A stretch of 64,000 nucleotides of DNA. Origin: Arcanobacterium_A hippocoleae_A. GTDB taxonomy: Bacteria; Actinomycetota; Actinomycetes; Actinomycetales; Actinomycetaceae. A model generated the notes under the pieces. It did no database searches and was not told the origin of the DNA. It saw nothing but the letters and a program-made list of their open reading frames with translations. The translations under genes and the position numbers were made by a program. This document shows, piece after piece, positions 9,897-20,747 of this stretch. The first letter of the stretch is position 1. The number at the start of each line of letters is the position of its first letter. The DNA is taken from assembly GCA_040360365.1 (NCBI GenBank), contig CP136412.1; one strand, given 5' to 3'.

Positions 9897-12166
9897 ATGG
9901 AAAAAATCCGGTTGAAAATAACAGTGCATATCAAAATGCACTCTCCGCAGAGCAAGAATTTCTCGATTGCGCATATCAAAATCTCGATCAGCAAACTGCC
10001 TATTACGAAGAAAAACTTCGCAGCACCCGCAGTATCGGAGCAAGCGGAACTCCCGGAGCACGTTCTGAGCGCGATTCTTTCGCCACGCACTATGAAGATA
10101 ACTTAGCCCGCCTAAAAACGTTGAAACCCGACTCGTTCTCGGCCGGCTCGATTTTGATACCGAAAATACAATTCATGTCGGACGGATAACTCTGCGTGAC
10201 GCCAATCAAAAAATCATGCTCACCGATTGGCGCGCTCCGCAATCCGAACCATTCTATCAAGCTACATCCTCACACCGTCTCGGGGTAATCCGCCGCCGCC
10301 ACATTCAAACTCGTTTCCGAAAAGTGACAAATGTTGAAGACGAATTCCTTGCAGCCAGTGAAATCAAAGATTCAGACCTCAACCTCACGGGTGAAGGTGC
10401 GCTTTTGCCGCAATGAACAAAGCGCGTGACGGAAAAATGAGCGATATCGTTGCTACTATTCAAGCCGAGCAGGATCGAATCATCCGCGACCAGGCAAAAG
10501 GGGTACTCGTAGTGCAAGGCGGTCCAGGAACTGGCAAAACTGCCGTCGCACTGCACCGCGCCGCATATTTGCTTTACACTTACCGCAAGAATTTCGCACA
10601 CAGCGGCGTACTAATAATTGGGCCATCAAAAAGATTTTTACAATATATCGACCAAGTACTTCCTTCACTAGGAGAATCTGAAGTAGTTGCCTGCACAATT
10701 CACGAACTTTTTCCCGGCGTAACCCCAACAGTTAAAGATAACGCAGAAGCAGCCGAAATTAAGAGCCGGCTAATCTGGGAAAAGATTGCCAAACGCGCAG
10801 TGCGGCAAATCCTTGAAAAACCGCTTCACAATCCAATCACATTCCACATTTCCGGAAAAAGATTCAACTCACTCCAGCAGACGTATCGGCAGCACAAACC
10901 CGTGCCCGCCGCCTTGGAAAAACACATAACGAAGCCCGTGAAAAATACGCACGCCAGCTTGTAGATTTACTTGCATCCCGACTTGCCGCAGCACGCGAAG
11001 TCGACTTATCCAGCGACGACTGGATTGTGCATGATATTGCTTCCCATCCGGAAATTCGCCGTGCGATAAACCTGCATTGGCTCCCTGCTTCCCCGCAATG
11101 GCTGCTCGAACACATTTTCAAATGGAAAGAAATACTCGCTTCCGTTGCACCGGAATTAACTCCGACAGAACGAGAAACACTCTGGCGGGAAAAAGGATCC
11201 GGTTTCAGCGAAGCAGATATCGCATTGCTGGATGAACTTGCAGAACACCTCGGTCCGTTCGAAAGTGATTTACAGCGCGCGATTCGGCTGGAAAATGAGT
11301 CAAGCTCGACAAATCTGAATACATATGTTTCACAGACAATGAATGCCATGAATCTCGGAGCAGGAATTGTAAATACCGACCTGATCCAAAATCGGTTAAA
11401 TAATTCAGGAATTTCTGTTCCGCTTGCAGAACGCGCAATTAATGACCGGACATGGACATATGCACATATTGTTATTGATGAAGCCCAAGAGCTCACCCCG
11501 ATGCAGTGGAGAATGATATCGCGGCGCAATCCGCGCCGATCAATGACAATCGTCGGTGATTTAGATCAGCGCCGTACCGGCGCACCTCACGGCGGATGGG
11601 AAAAAGCTCTCGGAAAACTCGCTGCCGATATGCGTATCGAGCACCTAACAATCAGCTACCGCACACCGCGTTCAATTCTCGACACTGCGGCAGAAACAAT
11701 GAAACGTCTTGGCGTAACAGTTTCCGGTGTAAAAGCTGTCCGCGATATCGCAGGTTCATATCAGGAAAACACAGTAGATATAAAAGAATTTTCCCGCGAA
11801 ATCATCACATTAACTGCACAAAAATCAATGCATTAACCGCAGATTACGGTAAGGGATACGGCACATTGGCGATAATCGCACCAACTGCGTCCATTGAGTC
11901 AATCCAGCAGCTCATCCAAAGCGAAACCGCCTTGTGCGATTCATTCGAAAAAATCAGATCAATGTAATTGATGCACGAGATTCAAAGGTCTCGAATTTGA
12001 TTCCGTCATTTTAATTAATCCGGAACAAATTTCACAAAGCGGTAATGGCGACCTGTATGTAGCGATGACTCGCGCCACAAAATCAATGCATGTAATTCGT
12101 TTTACATCTGATACACCGGCCGCAAATACTGTGCTCTGCAATCGCGCAGCAGACCGGAATCAGTAA
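9897..12166 (+). CDS. HelD/HelR-type RNA polymerase recycling ATPase, seven frame breaks
   Basis: HelD-family ATPases are UvrD-like motors that pull stalled RNA polymerase off DNA; the HelR subgroup also counters rifampicin. The N-terminal coiled coil is followed by DWRAPQSEPFYQAT, the Walker A GGPGTGKTAVALHRA, DEAQELTPMQW (Walker B) and the C-terminal VAMTRATKSMHV, all typical. The ATG at 9897 follows AAGGAG at seven bases. Single-base deficits sit at 9901-9906, 10114-10118, 10403-10406, 10856-10860, 11820-11824, 11948-11953 and 11984-11986. Adding seven bases gives exactly 758 codons plus stop. The density of breaks is higher than in neighbours, so a genuine pseudogene is not fully excluded. 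Confidence 0.85.
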
Positions 12167-12315
12167 ATTATGCAGAACACATCCAGATTAAAGATCGGAT
12201 GAAAAGATTGGCGATAAGATAAAACAATGTAAACATCTTAAGTATCTCGCGGCTAGATGCCGCCGCAGCAAAGTTGGAATTTCCCGCCGCAATAATTCGC
12301 AATTTATTTCGCGTC

Positions 12316-12352
12316 CGTAAGTTCCGCTGCTAGTATTTACTTACGTTTTATT
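12316..12352 (+). terminator. Possible weak terminator after helD
   Basis: CGTAAGT (12316-12322) and ACTTACG (12339-12345) form a 7-bp stem with a 16-nt loop followed by TTTTATT. It lies between helD and the acyl-CoA ligase on the same strand. The long loop makes it a weak candidate; it could equally be an operator. Confidence 0.35.
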
Positions 12353-12425
12353 CGCAGAGTTCGTGCCCGATTCGGTACAACCGCGAAATAAAAATAGTAT
12401 CCCAAAATCGAGTTTGGAGATTCCC

Positions 12426-14492
12426 TTGAGCAAAATGATGGATCGCGCGTATAAACACTATGTTCCAGGTGTGCCGAAGACGATTGATCCCGTCAATGCA
12501 ACACTTGGTGAAGTTTTTGAAAAAGCTGCTGCCGATTTTCCCAACCATGTGGCAATTGACTTTCTCGGGCGTGAATTCACATATTCTGAAGTACTGCTCG
12601 ATATTAAACGTGCCGCCACCGCATTAACTATGTGCGGTGTAAGAAAAGGAGACGTCGTTTCCGTCGTTTTGCCCAACTGTCCGCAGCACTATGTGGCAGT
12701 CTATGCAATCACTGCTCTGGGTGCAATCGCCTCAGAACACAACCCGCTGGCTCCGGCCGCACAGCTCCATGAGCAAATTACCCGCGTCGGTTCAACCGTC
12801 ATAATCGCTTGGGAACAGACAATTGAACGAATCACAAAAGACGGATCACTGCACGGGCACACATATCTTGCCGTAAATCTCACAAAAGCTCTGCCCAAAA
12901 AATCACAAATACTGCTGAAGCTGCCATTCAAAGCAGCAAAAACCCAACGCGCGAAACTGCGCGGAAAAGTTCCGCCAGGCGTACACTCGTGGGATAACCA
13001 GGTTTCCCACGCTGTCCCAATGAACCTCAGCTCAATCAATCACGGCACCGCTGACGATATTGCAATCTTAATCCAGACAGGGGCACCACCGGCACCCCGA
13101 AATCAGTAGCGCTTACGCACCGCAATCTCACCACAAACTCAGCGCAGGTGAAAGCATGGTTACGCGATTTTACGCGCGGAGGAGAAACAGTTGGTGCAGT
13201 TTTACCTTTCTTCCACGCATTCGGTTTTGAATTATCACTGGTAGTGTGCGTCGATTTTGCCGCAACCCAAGTAATGGCGCCAACTTTTGACGTAGACATT
13301 ATTCTTGCGGGCCATAAACGGCATCCGATCACATTTTTTGCCGGAGTACCGCCCATGTTCCAGCGAATCCTAGATACAGTTAAAAAACGCAGCGGAATCG
13401 ATATGAGTTCAATGCGTTACAGCTGCAGCGGCGCAATGCCGCTCGATCCCAAATTGGCTGCAGAATGGGAAAAATTAACTGGAGGCTACCTTATCGAAGG
13501 ATATGGTATGACCGAAGCGAGTCCGCTTATCGCCGGTTCCCCGCTTTCCCCTTCACGGCGCCCCTCAACACTTGGTCTGCCGATTCCATCAACCGAGATA
13601 AAAGTCGTAAACCCGGAAGACCCAAGTCAGGAATTGGATGAGGGGAAGTTGGTGAAATTCTTGTGCGCGGACCGCAAGTATTTCAGGGATACTACGAAAA
13701 CGAATCAGAAACTGCTGCCGCATTTTACGACGGCTGGCTCCGCACTGGCGATTTAGCAAAGTGGGACGACGGTTTCCTGGTAATGGCAGACCGTCGGAAA
13801 GAAATGATTATCAACGGCGGTTTTAATGTTTACCCGTCGGAAGTGGAAAAAGTAGTACGTGAGATTGAAGGTGTTACTGACGTCGCAGTTATCGGGATGC
13901 CGAATGACACGCTGGGAGAAACTGTAGTGGCTGCACTTGTCCTCGAACCGGGTGCAAATGTAACACTTGAACAAGTTCGCCAATGGACCGAATCACGCCT
14001 CTCTCATTACGCAATGCCGAAGTCAATTGCAATTCTTGACGAATTACCGCGCTCGCAAATCGGTAAAGTTCTTCGGAAGAGTGTAAAAGAACAGCTCGAA
14101 AATTTTGAACTCGTTTCCGGCCAGTGGCGGAAAAAGATTAGCGCAGCGTCAAATAATGCTGCACAAAATTTTGAAGCATACCTCCAAGCACTGAAAGAAA
14201 AAACAAATAGCACTGCGGAAGAATGGCGTGCATGGACTGAAAGCAATGCTCCGCAATTAGAACTTTTAAGAACTGGTGGAACAGTGAACGGAAACCAGAC
14301 TCAACCGAAATCGACACTGAACGCGAAGCACAGCATAAAGGGATTTCAGTTGAAGGTTTCGTTAGCTGGCTGAAAGAAAATACACCGCTGCGGACGGCTG
14401 AACCGGAAGCAACTGAACAAAATCCCTCCAGAAATGAAGTCCATTTCGACCATAGCCCAGCAGAACTAGCTGAAGAGCCTGAATCGGAATAA
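12426..14492 (+). CDS. AMP-dependent acyl-CoA synthetase/ligase (FadD-like), three frame breaks
   Basis: This ANL-superfamily enzyme activates a carboxylate, probably a fatty acid, as acyl-AMP and then acyl-CoA. After correction the P-loop QTGGTTGTPKSV, GYGMTEASP (A5), the hinge DRRKEMIINGGFNVYPSEVE and the C-terminal lysine in RSQIGKVLRK are all present. Breaks are at the G4 run 13080-13083, the G4 run 13642-13645 and AA at 14271-14272. I prefer the TTG at 12426 because GGAGA stands five bases upstream; GTG at 12363 is an alternative. The corrected protein is about 689 residues. The last 130 or so lie beyond the usual end and are charged and Trp-containing. The exact substrate is unknown. 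Confidence 0.85.
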
Positions 14493-14640
14493 CTCGCTGC
14501 TGCATTATTGCACACTATTTCACGCCGGCGCATAACCTGAAAGCGGATAAACAAAACAGCGGATACTGCTTCGCTGCTATCTCTCCGCGCACTTGTTTTA
14601 TGCACAGGACAGCTGAGAGCAGTAACGTGCGGAACTACGA

Positions 14641-15089
14641 TTAGTCAAGATTGTTCCGTAAACGTGCAATTTCTGCTTCAAAATCCTCGAGAGTTTCGAA
14701 ATTGGAGTAAACCGAGGCGAACCGCAGGTAAGCAATCTGATCGAGTTCTCGTAACGGATTCAGAATTGCCATACCAACATCGTATGCGTCTATCTGAGAT
14801 TGACCAGTAGCACGAATCCGCTCCTCTACTTTTTGCGCCAAGATTGCAAGCTGGTCTGCGGTGACTGGACGCCCTTGACACGCCTTTCCGACTCCGACAA
14901 TAATTTTTCCCGACTAAAAGGTTCTGTTGCTCCGGAACGTTTCACAACTGTCAATGAGGCTGTCTCTGATGTTGTGAAACGCCGTTTACATTCGGGACAC
15001 TCCCGACGACGGCGAATTGTAGTGCCGTCGTCGCTTGACCGCGTATCAACTACGCGCGAATCTGGGTGATGACAAAATGGGCAATGCAT
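14641..15089 (-). CDS. nrdR: Transcriptional repressor NrdR, one frame break
   Basis: NrdR is the zinc-ribbon and ATP-cone repressor of ribonucleotide reductase genes. The protein starts MHCPFCHHPDSRVVDTR with the two CxxC zinc pairs (CPFC, CPEC). The ATP-cone follows, with VVKRSGATEPFSREKLLSG. One base is missing at CC 14894-14895; restoring it gives exactly 149 residues, the standard NrdR length. In corynebacteria nrdR follows the SOS division inhibitor divS next to lexA, and the same arrangement is seen here. The spacer of about 95 bases to the upstream gene suggests co-transcription. Confidence 0.95.
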
Positions 15090-15183
15090 ACGCTCAAAAT
15101 ACCGATGCGAAGCGCAGAGTGCAAGTTGCAAAGCGGAAATACTCATTTTCCTTCCCATCGAAAAATGAAAATTTCAATATTTT

Positions 15184-15824
15184 TTACAAAATCAGCATTT
15201 CTTTTGCGCTCATTCCGCCAATTACAGCGATATCGGCACTAGTTGAATCAACCATACTCACAATTGACACTCCAATACCGAAAGCGATAAATAAAAAACA
15301 AGTGAAAACGCCAGAAAAATGGCTTTAGTGAGAACTTCACCAAAAGAATTTGGAAAAGCCGCCGCTGCTGAAATCTGCCGCGGTGCCGATAAAATACCCT
15401 TTTGCCGCATTCGTACAGGAGAAATTCCGACATTTTTAGAACCGTAATGCGGACGGAAAGAACTTCCGCCATGCACTATTACCGAAGAAACTGCCGGTTT
15501 TTTCACTGCACCTGCAATATTCTTTGTGACTTCATCACGAGAATTCGGTACGAGACGAAGCTGCGCCGATACATTCTCACGCATCCGGATTTTCGAGCGA
15601 TTTTCTTGAGAATTCGGCCGATCCGGGCGCACAATTTGAAAATTCCGATTCGCATTTCCAACGAGTCTTTGCGAATCGACAGCACGCAAATGGTTATAAC
15701 GCGCCTTTTTGACAGCACCATTCGACTCAGAAACCGCTCCGGAATCACTGTGCGCATGAAAACGAGAATGGTTCAATTTAACAGCTGTATTCCCAACTAC
15801 CTGAACCGGATTAAACGTATCCAT
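15184..15824 (-). CDS. Small SOS-controlled membrane protein facing lexA (divS/yneA position), one frame break
   Basis: I do not recognise this protein by sequence. It has about 213 residues after restoring one base in the A6 run 15293-15298. A basic, polar N-terminal part of about 165 residues (many Arg, Ser, Asn) is followed by a hydrophobic helix and a short tail ending in SAKEMLIL. No LysM domain is visible. AGGAG stands about six bases before the ATG. It is divergent from lexA across three SOS boxes and upstream of nrdR, exactly where the LexA-regulated division inhibitors DivS and YneA lie in relatives. An SOS checkpoint role is inferred from position and topology only. Confidence 0.65.
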
Positions 15825-15838
15825 CTCAATCTCCTATC

Positions 15839-15855
15839 TCGAACATCTGTTCTAA
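15839..15855. promoter_or_regulatory. SOS box 1 (LexA operator)
   Basis: TCGAACATCTGTTCTAA fits the actinobacterial LexA consensus CGAAC-N4-GTTCG with one mismatch in the right arm. It lies only 15 bases upstream of the divS-position gene, so bound LexA would block that gene directly. Confidence 0.8.
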
Positions 15856-15882
15856 GTATACTTACCGCAGATCCGTTTGTAA

Positions 15883-15896
15883 AGAACATGTGTTCT
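15883..15896. promoter_or_regulatory. SOS box 2 (LexA operator)
   Basis: AGAACATGTGTTCT is a perfect palindrome of the GAAC-N4-GTTC type between lexA and the divergent gene. Confidence 0.8.
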
Positions 15897-15905
15897 AAAA
15901 CAACT

Positions 15906-15919
15906 CGAACAAACGTTTG
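15906..15919. promoter_or_regulatory. SOS box 3 (LexA operator)
   Basis: CGAACAAACGTTTG has the exact left arm CGAAC and a near-complete right arm GTTTG. Three boxes within 81 bases imply cooperative control of lexA and the divergent gene. Confidence 0.75.
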
Positions 15920-16088
15920 GAAGTTTTTTCAAATCCCGTTATTCTTATTACGAAGAAAGTAAAACATGCCCCACCAGCGAAATTTTCTTGCTTTTCGATA
16001 AAAACAGCACAATATCAGCGAAAAATCTCTCTTACGGCGTGTTGCAGCAATTCCGCAAAATTTTTTCCGAAGGAACGAGCTATCCGAG

Positions 16089-16855
16089 ATGAATGAGAAT
16101 CCGATAAACAGCCCATCAAAACAACATGCGCTTACCGAACGGCAGCTGAAAATATTTTGCGTAATCATGCTGGGTATCGACTCTCATGGATTCCCGCCTA
16201 CAATTCGTGAAATCGGTGCAGCAGTCGGACTCGCTTCACCTTCATCAGTAAAATATCAACTTGATGCGATTGAAAAAGCCGGATTAATTGCACGCGACCC
16301 ACGCCGCCCGCGCACCATTGAAATCACTCAGGCCGGTACTGATTTCGCAAAAGAATACATTCCCGAAAGCAAAACTGCAAAAGTATCGGCGCGGATTCTT
16401 TTTCCGAACCGAAAACAGCCGCACACAACGAAAACAACGCAGCACACCTATTGCACGATAAATACTTCAGCGATTCAGAGAACACAATAGATGTTCCCCT
16501 AGTTGGAAAAATTGCTGCCGGCATGCCGATCACCGCCGAACAGCAAATCGAAGATATCTTCCCGCTTCCGCGCCGGCTCACCGGCAATGGCGTCCTCTTC
16601 ATGCTCCAAGTTCAAGGAGATTCAATGATTGACGCAGCAATCTGCGATGGTGATTGGGTAGTAATACGGCAGCAAAATATTGCCGAAAATGGGGAAATAG
16701 TAGCCGCAATGATTGATGGTGAAGCTACCGTAAAAACTTTCCAGAAGCTAAACGGCCATGTCTGGCTGCTCCCGCAAAATACGATGTACCAGCCAATCCC
16801 AGGTGACGAATCGAAGATTCTCGGAAAAGTTGTCACAGTTCTCCGTTCGCTCTAA
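16089..16855 (+). CDS. lexA: SOS repressor LexA, one frame break
   Basis: LexA represses DNA-damage genes and self-cleaves when RecA filaments form. The winged helix-turn-helix is seen in PPTIREIGAAVGLASPSSVK (about residues 38-57). The autocleavage Ala-Gly lies in KIAAGMP, the catalytic Ser in QGDSM and the catalytic Lys in ATVKTF. A base is missing near the A4 run 16379-16382, in the linker between domains; its exact position there is not fixed by conservation. The corrected length is about 255 residues. Three SOS boxes lie upstream, and the gene converges on the dinG-like helicase with 26 bases between stops. Confidence 0.94.
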
Positions 16856-16881
16856 CCAACCGCTATCAAAACTCTATAAAC

Positions 16882-18947
16882 TCATTCCGCCGTTTCTGCT
16901 TGTGCTGCAAGACGGCTCAATGCCGCACACACGATCTGCGAATCATCTGTCATCCACAGCCGCGGCATTGACCGTAATAAAAATCTGCCGTAACTTTTTG
17001 TAAGCAGCCGGCTATCAAGCACCGCAACCACTCCGCGGTCAGTAACCCGCCGCAATAATCGGCCAGCTCCTTGCGCTAGCAGCAAGCCGGCATGTGCAGC
17101 AGAAACCTCCATAAAACCATTCCCGCCGCGTCTTGTTACAGCTTCAGCTCTCGCCGCAGAAAGCGGATCATCTGGACGCGGAAACGGAATCCGGTCAATA
17201 ATCACCAGCCGATTAGTCAAACCCGGCACATCCACACCTTGCCAAAGTGAAAGCGTGCCAAGTAAACAGGCAGCAGAATCTGCACTAAATTCCCGAATCA
17301 ACGCCGGCAGCGGATCATCTCCCTGACACAGAATTGGCACATCTACATGCTTTCTTAGATACTCAGCAGCTCTTTCAACTCCTGCACGCGAAGTAAACAA
17401 ACATAACGCGCCTCCTCTGGAAGCTTGAAGCAGCTGCACCATTTCCGCAAGCTGCTCCGTTCCATAACCGTCGCGTCTCGGCGGCGGAAGATACCTCGGG
17501 AGATAAAGAATCCCCTGCTGCTGCGGAGAAAATGGAGACCCAACATCAACTCCCTCCCATTTCGGTTGATCCGGGAACATAAATCCCACACTGTGCGCCA
17601 TCGAATCAAAAGTACCGCCGAGTTTGAGTGTTGCCGAAGTAAGTACCACGCAGCGCTGTGCAAATACGCGGTTCGCAATATCACCCGCAACATCTAATGG
17701 CGCACCGTTAAACGAAGCAACTCCGTCATATGAAAGCGAAATCCATGCGACAAGCCGGCCGGTACTGATTGCATCACCTAAAACCAGCTGGCATAAATCC
17801 TGAATTTCATTTACCCGCGAGCGCAAAATTTGTTTTGTCACCGCAATTTCTGTATCGCGCGGACTCAGATCGCGAATCTGCTGTGCTGCTTGCTGCGTAC
17901 GGCCAAGCAAGCGAACAAAAGCCTGTGCAAGTTCTTCAGGCAGCTCCGTAATCCGCCGTTCCCCCAACAGATTCATTACATCGGCAAATTCAGCAGCGCT
18001 TTCATCAAACTCTGCATCGTCAAGCCCAGCACGACGGATTTGCCGGGCTAAAGAAACAAGATCAAATTTATTAAACGATACAGAAAGCTGACTGGTAACC
18101 CGCCCCACAAGTTCATGCGCTTCATCAATAATATAGACATCGGCTTCCGGCAGAACTGAATTCGCTCCTGCTTCCACACCGATCATTGCATGATTAGTCA
18201 CCACAATATCGGCTTCCAACGCTCGATTCCGGGCAAGAAGCGGAAAACATGAACTCCGCAGCGGGCATTTCTCCCCAATGCATTCGTTTTTCGGTAAAGA
18301 AACTTGCCGCCACGCGCGTTCGCTAACCCCGGGTAATAAGTCGTCACGATCGCCAGTATCTGATTCTAATGCCCATTGACGTGCACGCAGCACGTCTTCG
18401 CCAGTTGCCGTCGCCCCAAATTCACCTTCGGCACGTGAAATTAATGCGTCTTCTTCCGGATAACCGCCGGTAACTTTTCGTAAACAAGCGTAATTGTTCC
18501 AGCCTTTCAGCAATGCCGTTTTCGGCTTTCGGCCTGTTTCTTTTTCACTTGTGCCGCTACTAATGGGGCATCCTGCATAATGATTTGCCGCTGCAATGCA
18601 ATGGTGGCTGTTGAGATAATCACTCTTCCGCCGGTTTTTGCCGCATAAAGCATCGCCGGCACAAGATATCCGAAAGACTTACCGGTACCGGTACCAGCCT
18701 GCACCATTAGATGTCCCATATTTTCAATGGCGCTGCTCACCCGCTGCGCCATCTCAATTTGACCGGTGCGTGCACTCCCGCCGATTTGCGAAACAACCTT
18801 TTCCAGCAGCTTCGCAATCTCTGAGTTCGAACTAAATCCATTCTTCCCGCCAGCTATTTCGCTCGCAACAGCATCTGAATCCGCATCGGATTCCGCAGCC
18901 GGGGCACCCTGGGAATTTGTTTCCTGCAAGTCGCTGGATTCATTCAT
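16882..18947 (-). CDS. DinG/XPD-type ATP-dependent DNA helicase, one frame break
   Basis: This superfamily 2 helicase belongs to the iron-sulfur DinG/XPD group. The Walker A is QAGTGTGKSFGYLVPA, and the DEAH box is IIDEAHELV. Four cysteines likely to bind a 4Fe-4S cluster appear in NNYACL and CIGEKCPLRSSCF. The C-terminal motif GAGRLLRR (motif VI) is intact. One base is missing in the T4 run 18519-18522; correction gives KTALLKGWNNY and about 688 residues. The start overlaps the hflX stop by eight bases. In actinobacteria this gene commonly sits between hflX and lexA. Confidence 0.93.
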
Positions 18948-20466
18948 GTCTGCTGTTTCCTAAAGCAGCAGACACTAGCTTTTGCAAATGCTCCGGTACG
19001 AGCGCAACAAGCCGTGTTCCGTCGGCAGTAAATTCTTCGCTTAATACCTCGCCTTCCGCATGAATCTTCGAGACTAAATCTCCGCGGCGATACGGAAGCA
19101 GCACATCAATTCGAATATTCGGATGCGGCAGCAATTGCGCAATCCGTTCCCGCAGCAGATCGATTCCTTCACCAGTTACCGCAGATACACCGACCGAGTT
19201 TGGATAACGTGTACGCAATACCGCTGTATCTACCGGATCTGCAAGATCAAGTTTTGAAAGCACAATCAGTTCCGGAACTTCCAAAGCGCCTGGAACATCA
19301 CGCAGTACTTCGCGGACTGCTTTCACCTGCCCGACCGGATCATGGTGCGAAGCATCCACAACATGCAAAAGTAAATCTGCCGCACCCGCTTCTTCCAGTG
19401 TAGAACGAAATGCTTCTACCAGCTGCGTTGGCAGCAGACGCACAAAACCGACGGTATCTGTGATTGTATATTCACGGTCATCACTGGTTTTTGCACGGCG
19501 AACCGTCGGGTCAAGAGTTGCAAATAGTGCGTTTTCCACTAGGACTCCCGCATCTGTAAGCACGTTCAGCAGCGAAGATTTCCCGGCATTCGTGTATCCG
19601 ACCACCACTACTGATGGAATCTGATGCCGTTTGCGCGATGAACGCTGCGTTTCGCGTGCCGGAGCCATTTTTGCAATATCATTGCGCAGTTTCGCCATCC
19701 GTGTTCGAATCCGACGGCGATCAAGTTCAATCTTCGTTTCACCCGGACCTCGCGAGCCAATACCAGCACCGCCAGCAACACGTCCGCCGGCTTGCCGCGA
19801 CATTGATTCGCCCCAACCTCGTAAACGCGGAAGCAAGTATTCAAGCTGTGCCAGTTCAACTTGTGCTTTACCTTCCCGTGATTTTGCATGCTGGGCGAAA
19901 ATATCGAGAATCAGCGCGGTGCGATCAATCACTTTCACATTAACGATATCTTCAAGCGCACGCCGCTGCGAAGGAGCAAGTTCAGAATCAACAATCACAG
20001 TATCTGCACCGGTATTTTGCACAATTTCGGCAAGCTCTTTTGCTTTTCCTTTACCTAAATATGTTGCGCGGTCAGGTAATTGGCGATGCTGAATTACACC
20101 GTCCATTACCTGTGATCCGGCAGTTTGCGCAAGTGCGGAAAGTTCACGCAAAGAATCAGCTGCAGCCGCGTAGGTTCCGTCGGTCCAGAGACCGGCAAGT
20201 ACTACTTTTTCAAGACGCAGCTGGCGGTACTCGACATCCACTTGCTCATCACGGCGGGAGGCGATATCAACCACGCGCCGCATCGATGAGCGCACATCAC
20301 GCTCGAATGAATCTCCTGCCCACGAACCGTCATAGGTTGGATCAGCTTGCAGCGCAGTTCCGCGGCGGCTGTGCACCTCAGGATGATGGATTTGCATCTG
20401 TGCGGGAGTTTCAGAAAACTCATTTGATGCAAGCAGAGCTTGTTCCGGCGCAGCTGCAGCTTCCAA
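18940..20466 (-). CDS. hflX: Ribosome-associated GTPase HflX
   Basis: HflX binds 50S and 70S ribosomes and splits stalled ribosomes under stress. The HflX N-domain has YLGKGKAKEL and ELAPSQRRALED, followed by RGPGETKIELDRRRI. The GTPase core has G1 GYTNAGKSS, G2/G3 ATLDPT and DTVGF, and G4 as LSKLD rather than the usual NKxD. The first standard start is TTG at 20466 (508 residues), but its ribosome-binding site is poorly spaced. In-frame sequence continues upstream to an ATT at 20512-20514 with AAGGAG eight bases ahead, so translation may begin there (524 residues). It is probably co-transcribed with the dinG-like gene. Confidence 0.95.
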   Translation of the reverse strand: MEAAAAPEQALLASNEFSETPAQMQIHHPEVHSRRGTALQADPTYDGSWAGDSFERDVRSSMRRVVDIASRRDEQVDVEYRQLRLEKVVLAGLWTDGTYAAAADSLRELSALAQTAGSQVMDGVIQHRQLPDRATYLGKGKAKELAEIVQNTGADTVIVDSELAPSQRRALEDIVNVKVIDRTALILDIFAQHAKSREGKAQVELAQLEYLLPRLRGWGESMSRQAGGRVAGGAGIGSRGPGETKIELDRRRIRTRMAKLRNDIAKMAPARETQRSSRKRHQIPSVVVVGYTNAGKSSLLNVLTDAGVLVENALFATLDPTVRRAKTSDDREYTITDTVGFVRLLPTQLVEAFRSTLEEAGAADLLLHVVDASHHDPVGQVKAVREVLRDVPGALEVPELIVLSKLDLADPVDTAVLRTRYPNSVGVSAVTGEGIDLLRERIAQLLPHPNIRIDVLLPYRRGDLVSKIHAEGEVLSEEFTADGTRLVALVPEHLQKLVSAALGNSRHE

Positions 20467-20747
20467 CCCTTCTTTTTGCTGAAAGTTTTTGGGAAATTTT
20501 TCGTTTTCGTTAATAATTACGGCTCCTTATGTCTTCCGAAATTATCTCATGTTATCGGCGGTATTCCCAACGCGGCAGGAAGAGTTTTTGTCTAATATTA
20601 TTCCTGCAGCAAAACTAAATCCGATTTCGCAGCGCAAATTTCCGTCCGCTGCGGTGAGTTTAAAATCTGAATGAATTTAAATCGGAGTTAGTCCGGATTC
20701 GGATTTTAGTTCGCATGAAATTTATTTCAGCAGGTATTCTTTGTGTT

